Source: Bacillota bacterium (lineage in GTDB: Bacteria; Bacillota_I; Bacilli_A; RF39; UBA660). Taken from it: 64,000 bases of DNA. The stretch is taken from contig SVAL01000001.1 in assembly GCA_015059405.1 (NCBI GenBank), forward strand, positions 136,032-200,031, in the 5' to 3' direction. Under the pieces are notes generated by a model that was not told the origin of the DNA, ran no database searches, and saw nothing but the letters and a program-made list of their open reading frames with translations. Shown piece by piece: positions 7,925 through 17,515 of this stretch. Within the stretch, counting starts at the first letter, position 1, and each line of letters starts with the position of its first letter. The translations under genes were made by a program, and so were the position numbers.

Positions 7925-9739
7925 ATGCTTATTAATTTTAATCGTGAAAATATGGAAAAATTAGATGGTAATGGTAAAGTTGCAAGAAAAGGAATAGTAG
8001 GTTTTGCTTTGTTTTTAACTTTAACTTTATTACTTACTGGATGTAATAAAAGTATGTTTGATTCTAAATATGGATTTGATCAAGCTTTAATATTTGGTGA
8101 TGATTCTGCGATTATTTTAGATGTTAAAAATTGGAAAGATTATTCAGGAGAACAAATTCAATTAGTTACTAATGATAATTTTGTTTTATTAACTTCTAGT
8201 TTTGATACTAATTGTATTTATGGTGATAGTACTAGTTATTCTAGTAATTCTATGGCGTTAAATGGCGTAGAAAGTGATGAAGTTTATCGTTTAACAGATG
8301 AAGAGGTAGATGCAGTTTATAATAAGAATATTTTAGATACTAAATGGGCTTTTAATAAAGCTATTACATTTAATGGTAATAAGGCTTTAATATTACCAGT
8401 TGGTAAATGGAAGGATTATTCTGGTGAACAATTACAAGTTATTACTAATGATGGTTTGGTTTTAATTTTATCTAGTTATAATAGTAAATTAGTTTGTGAT
8501 AGTGAGAGTGAAATTACAGCTAATGAGTTTGCTTCTAGTTATGTTGGTAGTGATGGTGAGGTAATTGATTTATCTGGTATTTCTAAAGATAGTTCATTTA
8601 ACTATGATATTTTAGATACAAAGTTTGATTTTAATAAAGCACTTATTGTTAAGGATGAAAAAGTATTAATTCTTCCTATTAGCGAATGGTGTGATTATGA
8701 AGGTGAACAAATACAAATAAAAATAGTTGGTGGTCCTACTATGGTAACAGCAGCATATGATACTATTTTACTTAATGATGTTGATAGTAAAACTAAGGCT
8801 GTTGATGTTGCAAATGCTTTAGGAAAAGAAGTAGTTGATTTAGCTAGTGGTTATACAACTGGTAGTCATTTTAACAAAACAATTTTAGATTTTAATAATG
8901 GATTTACTAATGTTATTTTTTCTAATGATAATAGTAGTAGTGCTTTAAAAATTAAAGAATGGTGTGATTATGAAGGAGAACAATTACAAGTGATATTAGA
9001 AAATGGTGATGTTATTTTATCTTCTTCAATGATGCTTGATTTAATTAATGGTGGTACTTCTAGTATTAATGCTTCTTCTATATCTAAGAGTTATGTTAGT
9101 GATGTGGGTAAGAATATAGATAAATCTAATGGTGATATATCTTCTTCTACTTTTAATAAAACAGTTTTTGATTTTAATAATAAGTTTAAATATGCATTAA
9201 AAGTAGTAGATGGCAATGTTACTATTATTCCTTTAAAAAAGTGGCAAGATTTTTATAATAGTGATGGTGGGGAATATGAAGAGGATTCTCCTAATTGTGA
9301 ACAATTACAATTAATTCTTCCGGATGATACGTGTATTGTTACTACTGCTTATGATACTATTTTAGTTAATAGTTCCAATATTAAGGAAGTTGCTGAGTTA
9401 TTTCGAGGGGAAAATGGCATTATTAGTGATTTAACTAGTTATGTTGGAGAACCTAGTGTTGGAGGATGGAATTATAGTTTTTTTGATACTAAATATAAAT
9501 TTAGTTGTGCTATTTTAAATAGTGGTGAATGTTGTCAAGTATTTCCAATTAAGAATTGGTTAGATTTTTCTGAGGGTGAACAACTTCAATTAAATTTCAC
9601 TGATAATACTGGTGTACTTACTTCTTTTGTTAATACTACTTTAGTTGATCCTAAAACGGATGGTATAGAAGAAGTAATAGCTAAGGCTTTTAGTGGTTCT
9701 TTAGATAAAGATAAAGGGTTAGTTAAAGTTTATAAATAA
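7925..9739 (+). CDS. Predicted lipoprotein with six tandem repeats of unknown family
   Basis: The signal peptide ends in LLTGC, giving a lipidated Cys at residue 40 after a long basic N-region; the product is 604 residues. The exported part is six diverged copies of a module of about 95-100 residues, each built as [FIL]xDxKxxFxxAL, a short hairpin, [IL]P[IV]xxWxDYxGEQ[IL]Q[IVL] and a strand ending in TSS/TAAYDTxL. I do not know the family. The regular beta-rich module suggests a surface binding or scaffold protein. ATG 7925 follows AGGGGG. It appears monocistronic. Confidence 0.8.
   Translation: MLINFNRENMEKLDGNGKVARKGIVGFALFLTLTLLLTGCNKSMFDSKYGFDQALIFGDDSAIILDVKNWKDYSGEQIQLVTNDNFVLLTSSFDTNCIYGDSTSYSSNSMALNGVESDEVYRLTDEEVDAVYNKNILDTKWAFNKAITFNGNKALILPVGKWKDYSGEQLQVITNDGLVLILSSYNSKLVCDSESEITANEFASSYVGSDGEVIDLSGISKDSSFNYDILDTKFDFNKALIVKDEKVLILPISEWCDYEGEQIQIKIVGGPTMVTAAYDTILLNDVDSKTKAVDVANALGKEVVDLASGYTTGSHFNKTILDFNNGFTNVIFSNDNSSSALKIKEWCDYEGEQLQVILENGDVILSSSMMLDLINGGTSSINASSISKSYVSDVGKNIDKSNGDISSSTFNKTVFDFNNKFKYALKVVDGNVTIIPLKKWQDFYNSDGGEYEEDSPNCEQLQLILPDDTCIVTTAYDTILVNSSNIKEVAELFRGENGIISDLTSYVGEPSVGGWNYSFFDTKYKFSCAILNSGECCQVFPIKNWLDFSEGEQLQLNFTDNTGVLTSFVNTTLVDPKTDGIEEVIAKAFSGSLDKDKGLVKVYK
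8045..9640 (+). repeat. Six coding tandem repeats within the lipoprotein
   Basis: Repeat units begin near 8051, 8329, 8609, 8882, 9165 and 9478, a period of about 275-310 bases. The most constant core is the codons for W-x-D-Y-x-G-E-Q-[LI]-Q. The fifth unit carries an insertion (SDGGEYEEDSPNC) before EQLQ. DNA identity between units is modest, so the duplications are old. Confidence 0.75.
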
Positions 9740-9744
9740 TTTAC

Positions 9745-9772
9745 TTGAAATATTTAATATTTTTGATATAAT
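9745..9772 (+). promoter_or_regulatory. Promoter of the pheST T-box transcript
   Basis: TTGAAA (9745-9750) and TATAAT (9767-9772) with a 16-base spacer place the start near 9779, just before T-box stem I. Confidence 0.75.
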
Positions 9773-9779
9773 TAATGTA

Positions 9780-10005
9780 ATTGTTAAAGCAATGACTAAG
9801 AAGTAGTAATAGATTATATTTATTTTTAGAGAGTTGTCATTATGGTGAAAGACAATAAATAAATACCTATGAATTCGTCTTAGTGGCTTTTAGTTAAAAG
9901 CTAAACGTATGTCTGCGTTAAAGATATTGAGTGCATAGTTATACTATGAATTAAGGTGGTAACACGGTTAGAATCGTCCTTTGATTTTAACTGTGTTTTT
10001 TATTT
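9780..10005 (+). promoter_or_regulatory. T-box leader, phenylalanine specific
   Basis: Stem I closes through ACTAAGA (9795-9801) with TCTTAGT (9878-9884); AGAGAG (9829-9834) and GGTGAAA mark its distal part. The specifier loop GAATTC holds codon TTC (9874-9876), Phe. The T-box core AAGGTGGTAACACGG (9953-9967) has a UGGU bulge that pairs with the NCCA end of uncharged tRNA. The terminator is ACACGGTTA (9962-9970) with TAACTGTGT (9988-9996) and a T run. Uncharged tRNA-Phe should favour antitermination and raise pheST. Confidence 0.95.
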
Positions 10006-10022
10006 TATAAGGAGATGATAAT

Positions 10023-11069
10023 ATGTTAGAAAAACAAGAAATGATTAGAAAAAGTTTTGCTAGTGATTTAGATAGTGTTACTAATACTAATATGTTAAAT
10101 GAATTAAAAGTAAAGTATCTTGGTAAAAAAGGTCTTATTACAGAACTTACTAGTAATATGAAGGATTTATCTATTGATGAGAGAAAAGAAGTAGGAAGAG
10201 TATCTAATGAACTTAAGAATGAGTTAAATGAAAAGATTAATTCATTAGAGTCTGAATTAAAATTAAAAGAGTTAAATCAAAAATTAGAAAGTGAAAAGAT
10301 TGATATTTCTTTACCTGCTACTAAAGTACCAGTTGGTGCTCCTAATGTTTTAGAAAAATTAATAGAAGAAGTAGAAGAATTATTAATGTCTATGGGATAT
10401 GATGTTGTAGATGGTCCTGAAATAGAAGAAGATAAGTTTAACTTTGAAATGTTAAATATACCTAAAGGTCATCCAGCAAGAGATGCTCAAGATACTTTCT
10501 ATATTAAAGATGAAGAAATATTACTTCGTAGTCAAACTTCTCCTGTACAAGCAAGAACAATGTTAAAAGGGGAAGGTAAAACACCAATTAGAATGATTTG
10601 TCCTGGTAAAACATATAGAAGAGATGATGATGATGCTACTCATTCACATCAATTTATGCAAATTGAAGGATTACTTGTAGATAAGAATATTAGTTTATCT
10701 GATTTAAAAGGAACTTTTGATGCTATTGCTAAAAAGTTGTTTGGAGAAGATTGTAAGACTAGATTTAGACCAAGTTATTATCAATTTACTGAACCTTCAG
10801 TAGAAACAGATATTAGTTGTTTTGTATGTAAGGGTGAAGGATGTAGTTTATGTAAGAATACTGGATGGATTACAGTTAGTGGTGCTGGTATGGTACATCC
10901 TAATGTACTTAGAAATTGTGGTTATGATCCTGAAGAATGGACTGGTTTTGCATTTGGATTTGGGGCTGAAAGACTTGCAATGTTAAAGTATGGAATTAAT
11001 GATATTAGATTCTTTTATCAAACTGATTTAAGGGAATTAAGTACATTTGATAGAAAGGATAGTGAATAA
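10023..11069 (+). CDS. pheS: Phenylalanyl-tRNA synthetase alpha subunit
   Basis: This catalytic subunit charges tRNA-Phe as an alpha2-beta2 enzyme with PheT. The 348-residue product has the N-terminal coiled coil that contacts tRNA (to about residue 95), then class II motif 2 (CPGKTYRRDDDDATHSHQF) and motif 3 (FAFGFGAERLAMLKYGI). The CFVCKGEGCSLCK stretch before TGWI is normal in Firmicutes PheS. RBS AAGGAGATG precedes ATG 10023. The stop lies one base before pheT. Confidence 0.98.
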   Translation: MLEKQEMIRKSFASDLDSVTNTNMLNELKVKYLGKKGLITELTSNMKDLSIDERKEVGRVSNELKNELNEKINSLESELKLKELNQKLESEKIDISLPATKVPVGAPNVLEKLIEEVEELLMSMGYDVVDGPEIEEDKFNFEMLNIPKGHPARDAQDTFYIKDEEILLRSQTSPVQARTMLKGEGKTPIRMICPGKTYRRDDDDATHSHQFMQIEGLLVDKNISLSDLKGTFDAIAKKLFGEDCKTRFRPSYYQFTEPSVETDISCFVCKGEGCSLCKNTGWITVSGAGMVHPNVLRNCGYDPEEWTGFAFGFGAERLAMLKYGINDIRFFYQTDLRELSTFDRKDSE

Positions 11070-11070
11070 G

Positions 11071-13443
11071 ATGATTAGTTTAAATTGGGTTAAAGATTAT
11101 ATCGATTTAACTGGTATGGATTTAAAAGAGTTAGCAGTTAAAGTTACTAAGGCTGGAATTAACGTTGAAAAAGTAGTTACTAATAAAATAGATAATTTAA
11201 CTATTGGGGAAGTAGTTGAATGTATAGATCATCCTGATAGTGATCATTTACATGTGTGCCAAGTTAATATAGGAGATAAGGTTACACAAATAGTATGTGG
11301 TGCTCCTAATGTAAGAAAAGGCTTAAAAGTTATAGTAGCTCTTCCTGGTGCTGAACTTCCTGGGGACTTTGTAATTAAAGCATCAAAGATTCGTGGTGAA
11401 GAATCTAATGGGATGATTTGTGCTTTATATGAATTAGGTCTTGAAGAGGAAACTGAAGAAAATTATAATCGTGGTATTGAAGAACTACCTAGTGATGCAC
11501 CTGTTGGTACTGATCCACTTTTATATTTAGGACTTGATGATACTTTATATGAACTTGATGTGCATAAACATAGAAATAACGATTGTTATTATCATATTGG
11601 ATTTGCTTATGAAATAGCGGCTATTTTAAATAAAAAAGTTACTTTACCAGAAGCTAGTTTTACTGAAATTAGCGATAATATAAATAATCATTTTAGTTTA
11701 AGTGTTGATACAGATAAATGCCCTTATTATATGGCTAAAATGGTTACTGATATAGAAATTAAGGAGTCTCCTGATTTTATTAAAAAGAGACTTGTTTCTG
11801 CAGGAATGAGACCTATTAATAATGTAGTAGATATATCTAACTATGTTATGCTTGAATATGGTCAACCAATGCATTTCTTTGATAAAGATAAACTAGGAGA
11901 TAAAATAGTTGTTAGAGATGCTTATGAAGGTGAAGAAATCACTACATTAGATGAAAAAGAGAGAGTTTTAAAAGCTAGTGATATTGTAATTACTGATGGT
12001 GAAAAACCTGTATGTATTGCTGGTGTTATGGGTGGTTTAAATACTGATGTTGATGATAATACAAAGACTATTTTAATAGAAAGTGCTATATTTGATTCAA
12101 CTAGTATCAGATATACTGCTGGTCATTTAAATTTAAGAAGTGAAGCATCTATTCGTTATGGAAAAGGTCTTAACTATGAATATACAGAAAAAGCTATGAT
12201 GCGTGCTTGTTACTTACTTGAAAAGTATGCTAATGCTAAAGTATTATCAGGATATGTTCTTCATGATAAAGTAGATAAGACAGAAAAAATAGTAACTTTT
12301 AAGGCAGAAGATGTTAATAAATTACTTGGTATTACTATTAGTACTGATGATATGAAAGTTGAACTTGGGAGACTTGATTTTGACTATAAATTAGAAGGGG
12401 ATACATTTACTGTAGTTATTCCTCGTCGTAGACTTGATATAGATCCTAATGTTAACGACATAGCTGAAGAAATTGGTAGACTTTATGGATATCATAATTT
12501 AGTATCAACTTTACCTAGAGTTCCTATAAGAAAAGGGGAATATGTTGGGGATGTTAAATATCGTAAATTAATTTCTAAACGTTTACGTACTTTAGGATTA
12601 AATGAATGTAAGACTTATACTTTAACTAGTCCTGATATGGCTAAATTATTTAGATATGAGAATAAGGAAAATGTAGTACTTCCTAATCCAATGAGTATGG
12701 ATAAGAGTATTATTAGATCTAGTGTTTTACCTTCTTTACTTAATATTTATGAATATAATAAATCACGTAAAGTAAATGATGTTTTACTATATGAAATTAG
12801 TAAAGTATATGATGTAACTTTCGAAGAAGATACTAAGATAGCTCTTTTAATGAAGGGTAATTATATTACTAATTCATGGGCTGGTAATAGTAAAGTTGAC
12901 TTTTATTTAGTAAAAGGAATAGTTGAAAATGTTTTAGATTATTTAGGACTTAAGAATAGATATAGTTTTGAAGTAGGAACTTGTAGTGATCTTCATCCTG
13001 GAATGAGTGCTAATGTATTACTTGATCGTGAAAATATTGGTATTATGGGTAGAGTTCATCCAAGTTTATATAAAGATGAAATTTATGTAGTAGAGCTTTC
13101 TTTAGGAAAAATTATGAGCAAGAATGTTAAAGCTATTAAATATAAAGAATCTTCTAAATATCCAGCTATTTCTAAGGATATGGCATTTATTGTTAAAAAA
13201 GATGTTATGGCTAAAGATATAATGGATGTTATTAAAAAAGCTTGTGGTAGACTTCTTACTGATATAAATGTATTTGATGTTTATGTAGGAGAAAATGTTG
13301 GTAGTGATGAAAAATCAATCGCATTTAACTTAACTTTCCAAGATCCAACTCGTACATTAAGTGATGAAGAAGTAATGCAATTATTTAATAAAGCAATAGA
13401 TGCTGTTACTACTAAATTAAATGCAGTATTAAGAGATAAATAA
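11071..13443 (+). CDS. pheT: Phenylalanyl-tRNA synthetase beta subunit
   Basis: The 790-residue beta subunit has a tRNA-binding OB domain (about 40-150), the B3/B4 editing domain, the B5 domain (DVNKLLGITIS and PRRRLDIDPNVNDIAEEIGRLYGY) and a C-terminal FDX-ACB anticodon-binding domain (SSKYPAISKDMAFIV to the end). ATG 11071 (MISLNWVKDYIDL) is chosen; the frame opens 24 bases earlier but the normal PheT start is MxxSxxWLxxY. AAGGAT at 11055 in the end of pheS acts as RBS. Confidence 0.98.
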   Translation: MISLNWVKDYIDLTGMDLKELAVKVTKAGINVEKVVTNKIDNLTIGEVVECIDHPDSDHLHVCQVNIGDKVTQIVCGAPNVRKGLKVIVALPGAELPGDFVIKASKIRGEESNGMICALYELGLEEETEENYNRGIEELPSDAPVGTDPLLYLGLDDTLYELDVHKHRNNDCYYHIGFAYEIAAILNKKVTLPEASFTEISDNINNHFSLSVDTDKCPYYMAKMVTDIEIKESPDFIKKRLVSAGMRPINNVVDISNYVMLEYGQPMHFFDKDKLGDKIVVRDAYEGEEITTLDEKERVLKASDIVITDGEKPVCIAGVMGGLNTDVDDNTKTILIESAIFDSTSIRYTAGHLNLRSEASIRYGKGLNYEYTEKAMMRACYLLEKYANAKVLSGYVLHDKVDKTEKIVTFKAEDVNKLLGITISTDDMKVELGRLDFDYKLEGDTFTVVIPRRRLDIDPNVNDIAEEIGRLYGYHNLVSTLPRVPIRKGEYVGDVKYRKLISKRLRTLGLNECKTYTLTSPDMAKLFRYENKENVVLPNPMSMDKSIIRSSVLPSLLNIYEYNKSRKVNDVLLYEISKVYDVTFEEDTKIALLMKGNYITNSWAGNSKVDFYLVKGIVENVLDYLGLKNRYSFEVGTCSDLHPGMSANVLLDRENIGIMGRVHPSLYKDEIYVVELSLGKIMSKNVKAIKYKESSKYPAISKDMAFIVKKDVMAKDIMDVIKKACGRLLTDINVFDVYVGENVGSDEKSIAFNLTFQDPTRTLSDEEVMQLFNKAIDAVTTKLNAVLRDK

Positions 13444-13461
13444 TGTAATATAGTGTAAAGA

Positions 13462-13488
13462 AGAGAGATTTTATCTCTCTTTTTTTTA
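13462..13488 (+). terminator. Intrinsic terminator of pheST
   Basis: Arms AGAGAGAT (13462-13469) and ATCTCTCT (13473-13480) are followed by eight Ts. Confidence 0.85.
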
Positions 13489-13549
13489 TTAAATATTTTT
13501 ATTTAAATTATTTTATGTTATTTTATAAATTAGAGGATAGGTGATTATA

Positions 13550-14440
13550 ATGGATACTAATAATAATGAAAATATAGAAAAAGAAATAAAAGAAGAAGTT
13601 GTTAATACTGAAGTATCTAATACTGAAGAAAAAGTTGATGTGGTAACAAAGGTAGAAGATACACCAAATGTTACAACTGAAGAACCAAAAAAGGAAACTA
13701 CTAAAAAGAAAAGTAAATTTTTACCAATTTTTATGTGTGTAGTAGGAGTTATTTGTTTGGGTATTGGTGTTTTCTTAACTTTAACTAGTGATGATGATTC
13801 TTCTAATAAGAATGATGGTACAGTAGAAGAAAACAAAAATACTGATAAAGATAAAGAAAATACTGACACTGGTATGATTATTAAAGATTTTGTAGACTAT
13901 ACTAAATATGATATGAATGCTACTATATCAATGACTAGTGAAGGAGAAAGTATGGAATTAACTGAAAATGGTCGATTTGATACTTTAAATAATGTTTATT
14001 ATTCTGAAGCTAGTATACTAGGGATGACAGTTTATTCATATTATGATGTTAATAATCATTTAATTTATTCTTCTAGTGATAAAACAGCATGGGAAAAAGA
14101 AACTGATAATGAGATTTCTTTACCAGTATTTCCTGGTACAGTAATTGGAAAAGTAAAAACTAATGAAGGTGTTACTGATTTAGGAAATGGTAAGTATTCT
14201 TTAACTATGGATACATTAGAACTTCCTGATATGGAAGAATATTCAGGTAAAGTTCCCACTACTGTTACTTTTGATTCTAATGGATATTTAACTGAAATAG
14301 TTTTAGATATGACTAGTATTGTGGCAGAAGAAGGAATAACATCTAGTACTATGACATATAAGTTTAGTAATGTTAATACAGGAGATAGTGTTACTATTCC
14401 AGAAGATGTTATAAATAATGCTGTAGAAAGTGATTGGTAG
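13550..14440 (+). CDS. Membrane-anchored protein of unknown function (paralogue A)
   Basis: The product has 296 residues. An acidic cytosolic N-terminus (about 50 residues), one membrane span (FLPIFMCVVGVICLGIGVFLTL), an Asp/Asn/Lys-rich linker and an extracytoplasmic beta-rich domain from about residue 110 follow in order. The outer domain matches the next gene in layout (VDYTKYDMNATISM..., SSSDKTAWEKET, TSIVAEEG) and recalls LppX/LolA-like lipoprotein sensor folds, without a firm family. ATG 13550 with AGGATAGGTG upstream is chosen; an in-frame GTG at 13541 lies inside that RBS. Confidence 0.7.
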   Translation: MDTNNNENIEKEIKEEVVNTEVSNTEEKVDVVTKVEDTPNVTTEEPKKETTKKKSKFLPIFMCVVGVICLGIGVFLTLTSDDDSSNKNDGTVEENKNTDKDKENTDTGMIIKDFVDYTKYDMNATISMTSEGESMELTENGRFDTLNNVYYSEASILGMTVYSYYDVNNHLIYSSSDKTAWEKETDNEISLPVFPGTVIGKVKTNEGVTDLGNGKYSLTMDTLELPDMEEYSGKVPTTVTFDSNGYLTEIVLDMTSIVAEEGITSSTMTYKFSNVNTGDSVTIPEDVINNAVESDW

Positions 14441-14467
14441 AAAAAAGACGAATGTTCGTCTTTTTTT
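14441..14467 (+). terminator. Intrinsic terminator between paralogues A and B
   Basis: AAAAAAGACGAA and TTCGTCTTTTTT pair as a 12-base stem directly after the stop codon. Confidence 0.85.
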
Positions 14468-14532
14468 AATTTTAGATATTTTTATTTTTATCTTTTTGTG
14501 TTATTCTAATAATAGAAGGATAGGTGAGAATT

Positions 14533-15372
14533 TTGGATAATAATTTAAATGTTCCAAACACAAGTTTTGAAAATCAAAATAATAATGTAAATTTCAACCA
14601 ACAACCAATTAATCAAAATGTTCCTAATAATTTAGGTAGTCCTGAAAAGAAAAATAATACTACTTTAATAATAGTTATTGTTGCAGTTATTGCTGTAATT
14701 TGTATTGTTGCTGCTTTAGTAGTGCCAGGTATGTTAGATAAGGACAAAGATGACAAGAAAGATGATAAAGAAGTAGTAGAAAAAGAAGATAAAGAAGATG
14801 AAGAAGATACTACTAAATTATATGCATTTAGTGAATACAAAAACTATAAGTTTAAAATGGATATGGTAATGGTAGCTGATGGTATGGAAATTAAAACATC
14901 TTCAACAGGTACTGCAGATGTTACTCATAGTACAGATTATATGGAAACTGTTGCTACAGTTATGGGATATTCTGCTACTACTTATAGTTATTCTGATTAT
15001 ACAAATGGTTACACTTATTCAAGTGAAGATAAGATTACTTGGGAAACTGATACTACTACAGGAACTGAAAGTATTAACTTAGATGATATTATTAATAAGA
15101 TTAATAGTAATTCTAGTGATGTAACAGTTTTAAGTGATAATCATTATTCAGTTAAAATTGATTATGAAAGCGGAGATATGAGTTACTCTGATGTTTATGC
15201 TGATGTATATGTAACTGATGGTTATGTTTCTAAATTAAGTTATGATTTAACTAGTGTGGTTGCTAGTGAAGGATTTACAAAATTTACTATTGATATTCAA
15301 ATTACTGATTTTAATGCAGCTGGTGATGTAACTATTCCAGAAAACATTAAAAAAGAAGCAAGTTCAGTATAA
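14533..15372 (+). CDS. Membrane-anchored protein of unknown function (paralogue B), TTG start
   Basis: The product has 279 residues: an Asn/Gln-rich cytosolic N-terminus, one membrane span (TTLIIVIVAVIAVICIVAALVVPGML), a KD-repeat linker and an outer domain like that of the preceding gene (SEYKNYKFKMDM, YSSEDKITWETDT, TSVVASEG). The leaders of both genes read AGGATAGGTGA followed by six bases and a GAT second codon; the aligned start here is TTG 14533, not the GTG at 14524. A shared start context supports duplication of the whole gene with its RBS. Confidence 0.7.
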   Translation: MDNNLNVPNTSFENQNNNVNFNQQPINQNVPNNLGSPEKKNNTTLIIVIVAVIAVICIVAALVVPGMLDKDKDDKKDDKEVVEKEDKEDEEDTTKLYAFSEYKNYKFKMDMVMVADGMEIKTSSTGTADVTHSTDYMETVATVMGYSATTYSYSDYTNGYTYSSEDKITWETDTTTGTESINLDDIINKINSNSSDVTVLSDNHYSVKIDYESGDMSYSDVYADVYVTDGYVSKLSYDLTSVVASEGFTKFTIDIQITDFNAAGDVTIPENIKKEASSV

Positions 15373-15373
15373 T

Positions 15374-15400
15374 AAAAAAGACGTATAAACGTCTTTTTTA
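15374..15400 (+). terminator. Bidirectional terminator between convergent genes
   Basis: The stem AAAAAAGACGT/ACGTCTTTTTT with loop ATAA has A and T runs on both sides. It can serve the plus-strand gene ending at 15372 and the minus-strand gene ending at 15405. Confidence 0.85.
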
Positions 15401-15404
15401 TTTA

Positions 15405-16805
15405 TTATTTAGTGTTTTCTAATATGTCTCTTGCAGCAATTAATCCTGTTGCAGCAGCAGTAACAATGTTACCTGCTTTACCGGCACCATCACCAATGAA
15501 ATATACATCATAGTCTTCTAGTTTGAATTTATTATTTGTTGTTATTTCATTAGAGAAGAATTTTATTTCTGGTCCATATAATAATGTTTCACCATTATTA
15601 ACTCCAGGAATGATTTCATTTAATTTATCTAAACCTTCAATAATATTAGAAATAATTCTATGTGGTAATACAAGTGCTAAATCACCTGCTACACAATCTT
15701 TTAGAGTAGGGGTAATAAAACCTTTATCGATACGATGCCATTCACTACGTCTACCATCTTTTAAATCTTTTAAAGTTTGAATTATTGGTTTTCCATCACC
15801 TAATACATTAGCAATTCTTGCAATTGATTCTCCATATTGTCTTGTATTTGTTACTGGTTCAGTTAAAGTTACTTTACTTATAAAAGCAAAGTTTGAATTG
15901 TTAGATTTAATTTCTTTTAATGAGTGACCATTTACACAAATATAACCATAATAGTTTTCTTTTGCTACAAATCCACCAGGGTTAGTACAGAAAGTTCTTA
16001 TTTCATCTCCATATGTTTTTGTTTTAATAAATATTGTAGGGTCATATATTACATTAGTTAATTCTTCTAAAATTTCTTTTCTTACTTCTACACGAACACC
16101 TATTTCAATTGATTGAGATAAGTAAGATATATTATATTTATCTGCTAGTTCTTGAATCCATTTAGCACCAGTTCTACCAGGTGCGATAATAACTTTTTTA
16201 GATTCAAATACTTCTTCTTGCCTTTTTATTTTAGCAGTAACTTCGTGTTTATTCTTTTTAATACTTTTTACATCAGTTACATTAGCACTTTCAATTAAAT
16301 CAACACCTTCGTTTCTTAAGAAATCACTAAAATTTTTAATATATGTTGGTAGGTGATCACTACCTAAGTGTTTTTGTTTAATTAATAAAAGTCTGGCTCC
16401 TGATAATGCTACTTTTTTCTTTATTTCATTAGCAACATCCATATTTGATGGGAATACATCGCTATCCATTCCAAATTTTGTAAAGATTGCTTCTGAATCA
16501 TCAATTATTTTGTAAGCTTCTTCTTCACTCATATATTTAAATAAATCACTTTTTCCAAGTTTTGGAATAAAGTTAAGTTTTCCATCTGAGAATGTTCCAG
16601 CTCCACCATATCCTGATAGTATTTGGCATGGGTTACAATTAGCGCATTTAGTTCCTAATTTATTCATTGGACAAACTCTGTTTTCAGCAAATTTACCTTG
16701 ATCTAAAAGTAGGATTTTTAAGTTTTTATTTTTAGTAATAAGTTCGTATGCTGCAAATAAACCAGCTGGTCCTGCACCTACAATAATTACGTCATATTTC
16801 TTCAT
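15405..16805 (-). CDS. FAD-dependent dehydrogenase-like oxidoreductase (COG2509 type)
   Basis: The N-terminus YDVIIVGAGPAGLFAAYEL is a Rossmann FAD-binding motif, and the C-terminus (YFIGDGAGKAGNIVTAAATGLIAA) is the second FAD contact. A Cys-rich segment CPMNKLGTKCANCNPC at about residues 45-60 followed by SGYGGAGTFSDGK is typical of this uncharacterised group. Length 466 is normal. RBS AGGAGATGATA precedes the start at 16805. The substrate is unknown. It is one of few minus genes in the left arm, alone between a terminator and a divergent promoter region. Confidence 0.8.
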   Translation of the reverse strand: MKKYDVIIVGAGPAGLFAAYELITKNKNLKILLLDQGKFAENRVCPMNKLGTKCANCNPCQILSGYGGAGTFSDGKLNFIPKLGKSDLFKYMSEEEAYKIIDDSEAIFTKFGMDSDVFPSNMDVANEIKKKVALSGARLLLIKQKHLGSDHLPTYIKNFSDFLRNEGVDLIESANVTDVKSIKKNKHEVTAKIKRQEEVFESKKVIIAPGRTGAKWIQELADKYNISYLSQSIEIGVRVEVRKEILEELTNVIYDPTIFIKTKTYGDEIRTFCTNPGGFVAKENYYGYICVNGHSLKEIKSNNSNFAFISKVTLTEPVTNTRQYGESIARIANVLGDGKPIIQTLKDLKDGRRSEWHRIDKGFITPTLKDCVAGDLALVLPHRIISNIIEGLDKLNEIIPGVNNGETLLYGPEIKFFSNEITTNNKFKLEDYDVYFIGDGAGKAGNIVTAAATGLIAARDILENTK

Positions 16806-16942
16806 ATATTATCATCTCCTATATAATTATATCTTATATTTTTATTTTATTAAATAAAAACCATTAAAATATAAGAAAATAACTAGTAGATTATAATTAT
16901 ATATTTTGTTATAATAGGATTGAATATAAGAGGGTATGTATT

Positions 16943-17515
16943 ATGGTATATTTAACATTTGCGATGTTTTTTGCTTTTAATTTCTCTTTATGGTTTATGT
17001 TACCGGCTTTACTTTTAAAAAATATTATTAAACCAGGAAGAAAGAAAAAAGATAAACATATTAAATTTGATTATATTATATATAGTGTATTAAGTATTAT
17101 ATATTGTTTTATATATATGTTCTTTTATAGGGTTTTTTTAAAAGCAATAGATAATTCTTATAGTAGTAGTTCAATAATTAATTATTTTAATGATGATATC
17201 TTTTTATTATCTGTTGTTATTATATTATTTTTAATTATTTCTATTTTACAAGGTATATGTACTTTTAAACTTTCTAAGAAATTATTTAGATTAGGAGAGT
17301 GTAATAAAGGATATACTATTATATCTATTACTGGTATATTAACTATTGCTTCTTATTTTATATCTAATATGATTTTAAAGTTAAATTTATATTCTTTTGA
17401 AGCTAAAAAATATTTATTAAATATGCTTTTAAAAGTAGATTATCAAATTTTAATATTTATATTTCCATTTTTAGTGTTTGGTACTTTTGCTTTATCTTTT
17501 CTTGAAGAGAAGTAA
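16943..17515 (+). CDS. Five-span integral membrane protein, unknown
   Basis: I do not recognise this family. The 190 residues contain about five hydrophobic segments, starting with FAMFFAFNFSLWFMLPALLL and ending with LIFIFPFLVFGTFALSFL, and a basic loop PGRKKKDKHIK after the first. RBS GAGGGT precedes ATG 16943. It converges on the flippase gene; the two stops are adjacent (17515/17516). Confidence 0.6.
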   Translation: MVYLTFAMFFAFNFSLWFMLPALLLKNIIKPGRKKKDKHIKFDYIIYSVLSIIYCFIYMFFYRVFLKAIDNSYSSSSIINYFNDDIFLLSVVIILFLIISILQGICTFKLSKKLFRLGECNKGYTIISITGILTIASYFISNMILKLNLYSFEAKKYLLNMLLKVDYQILIFIFPFLVFGTFALSFLEEK

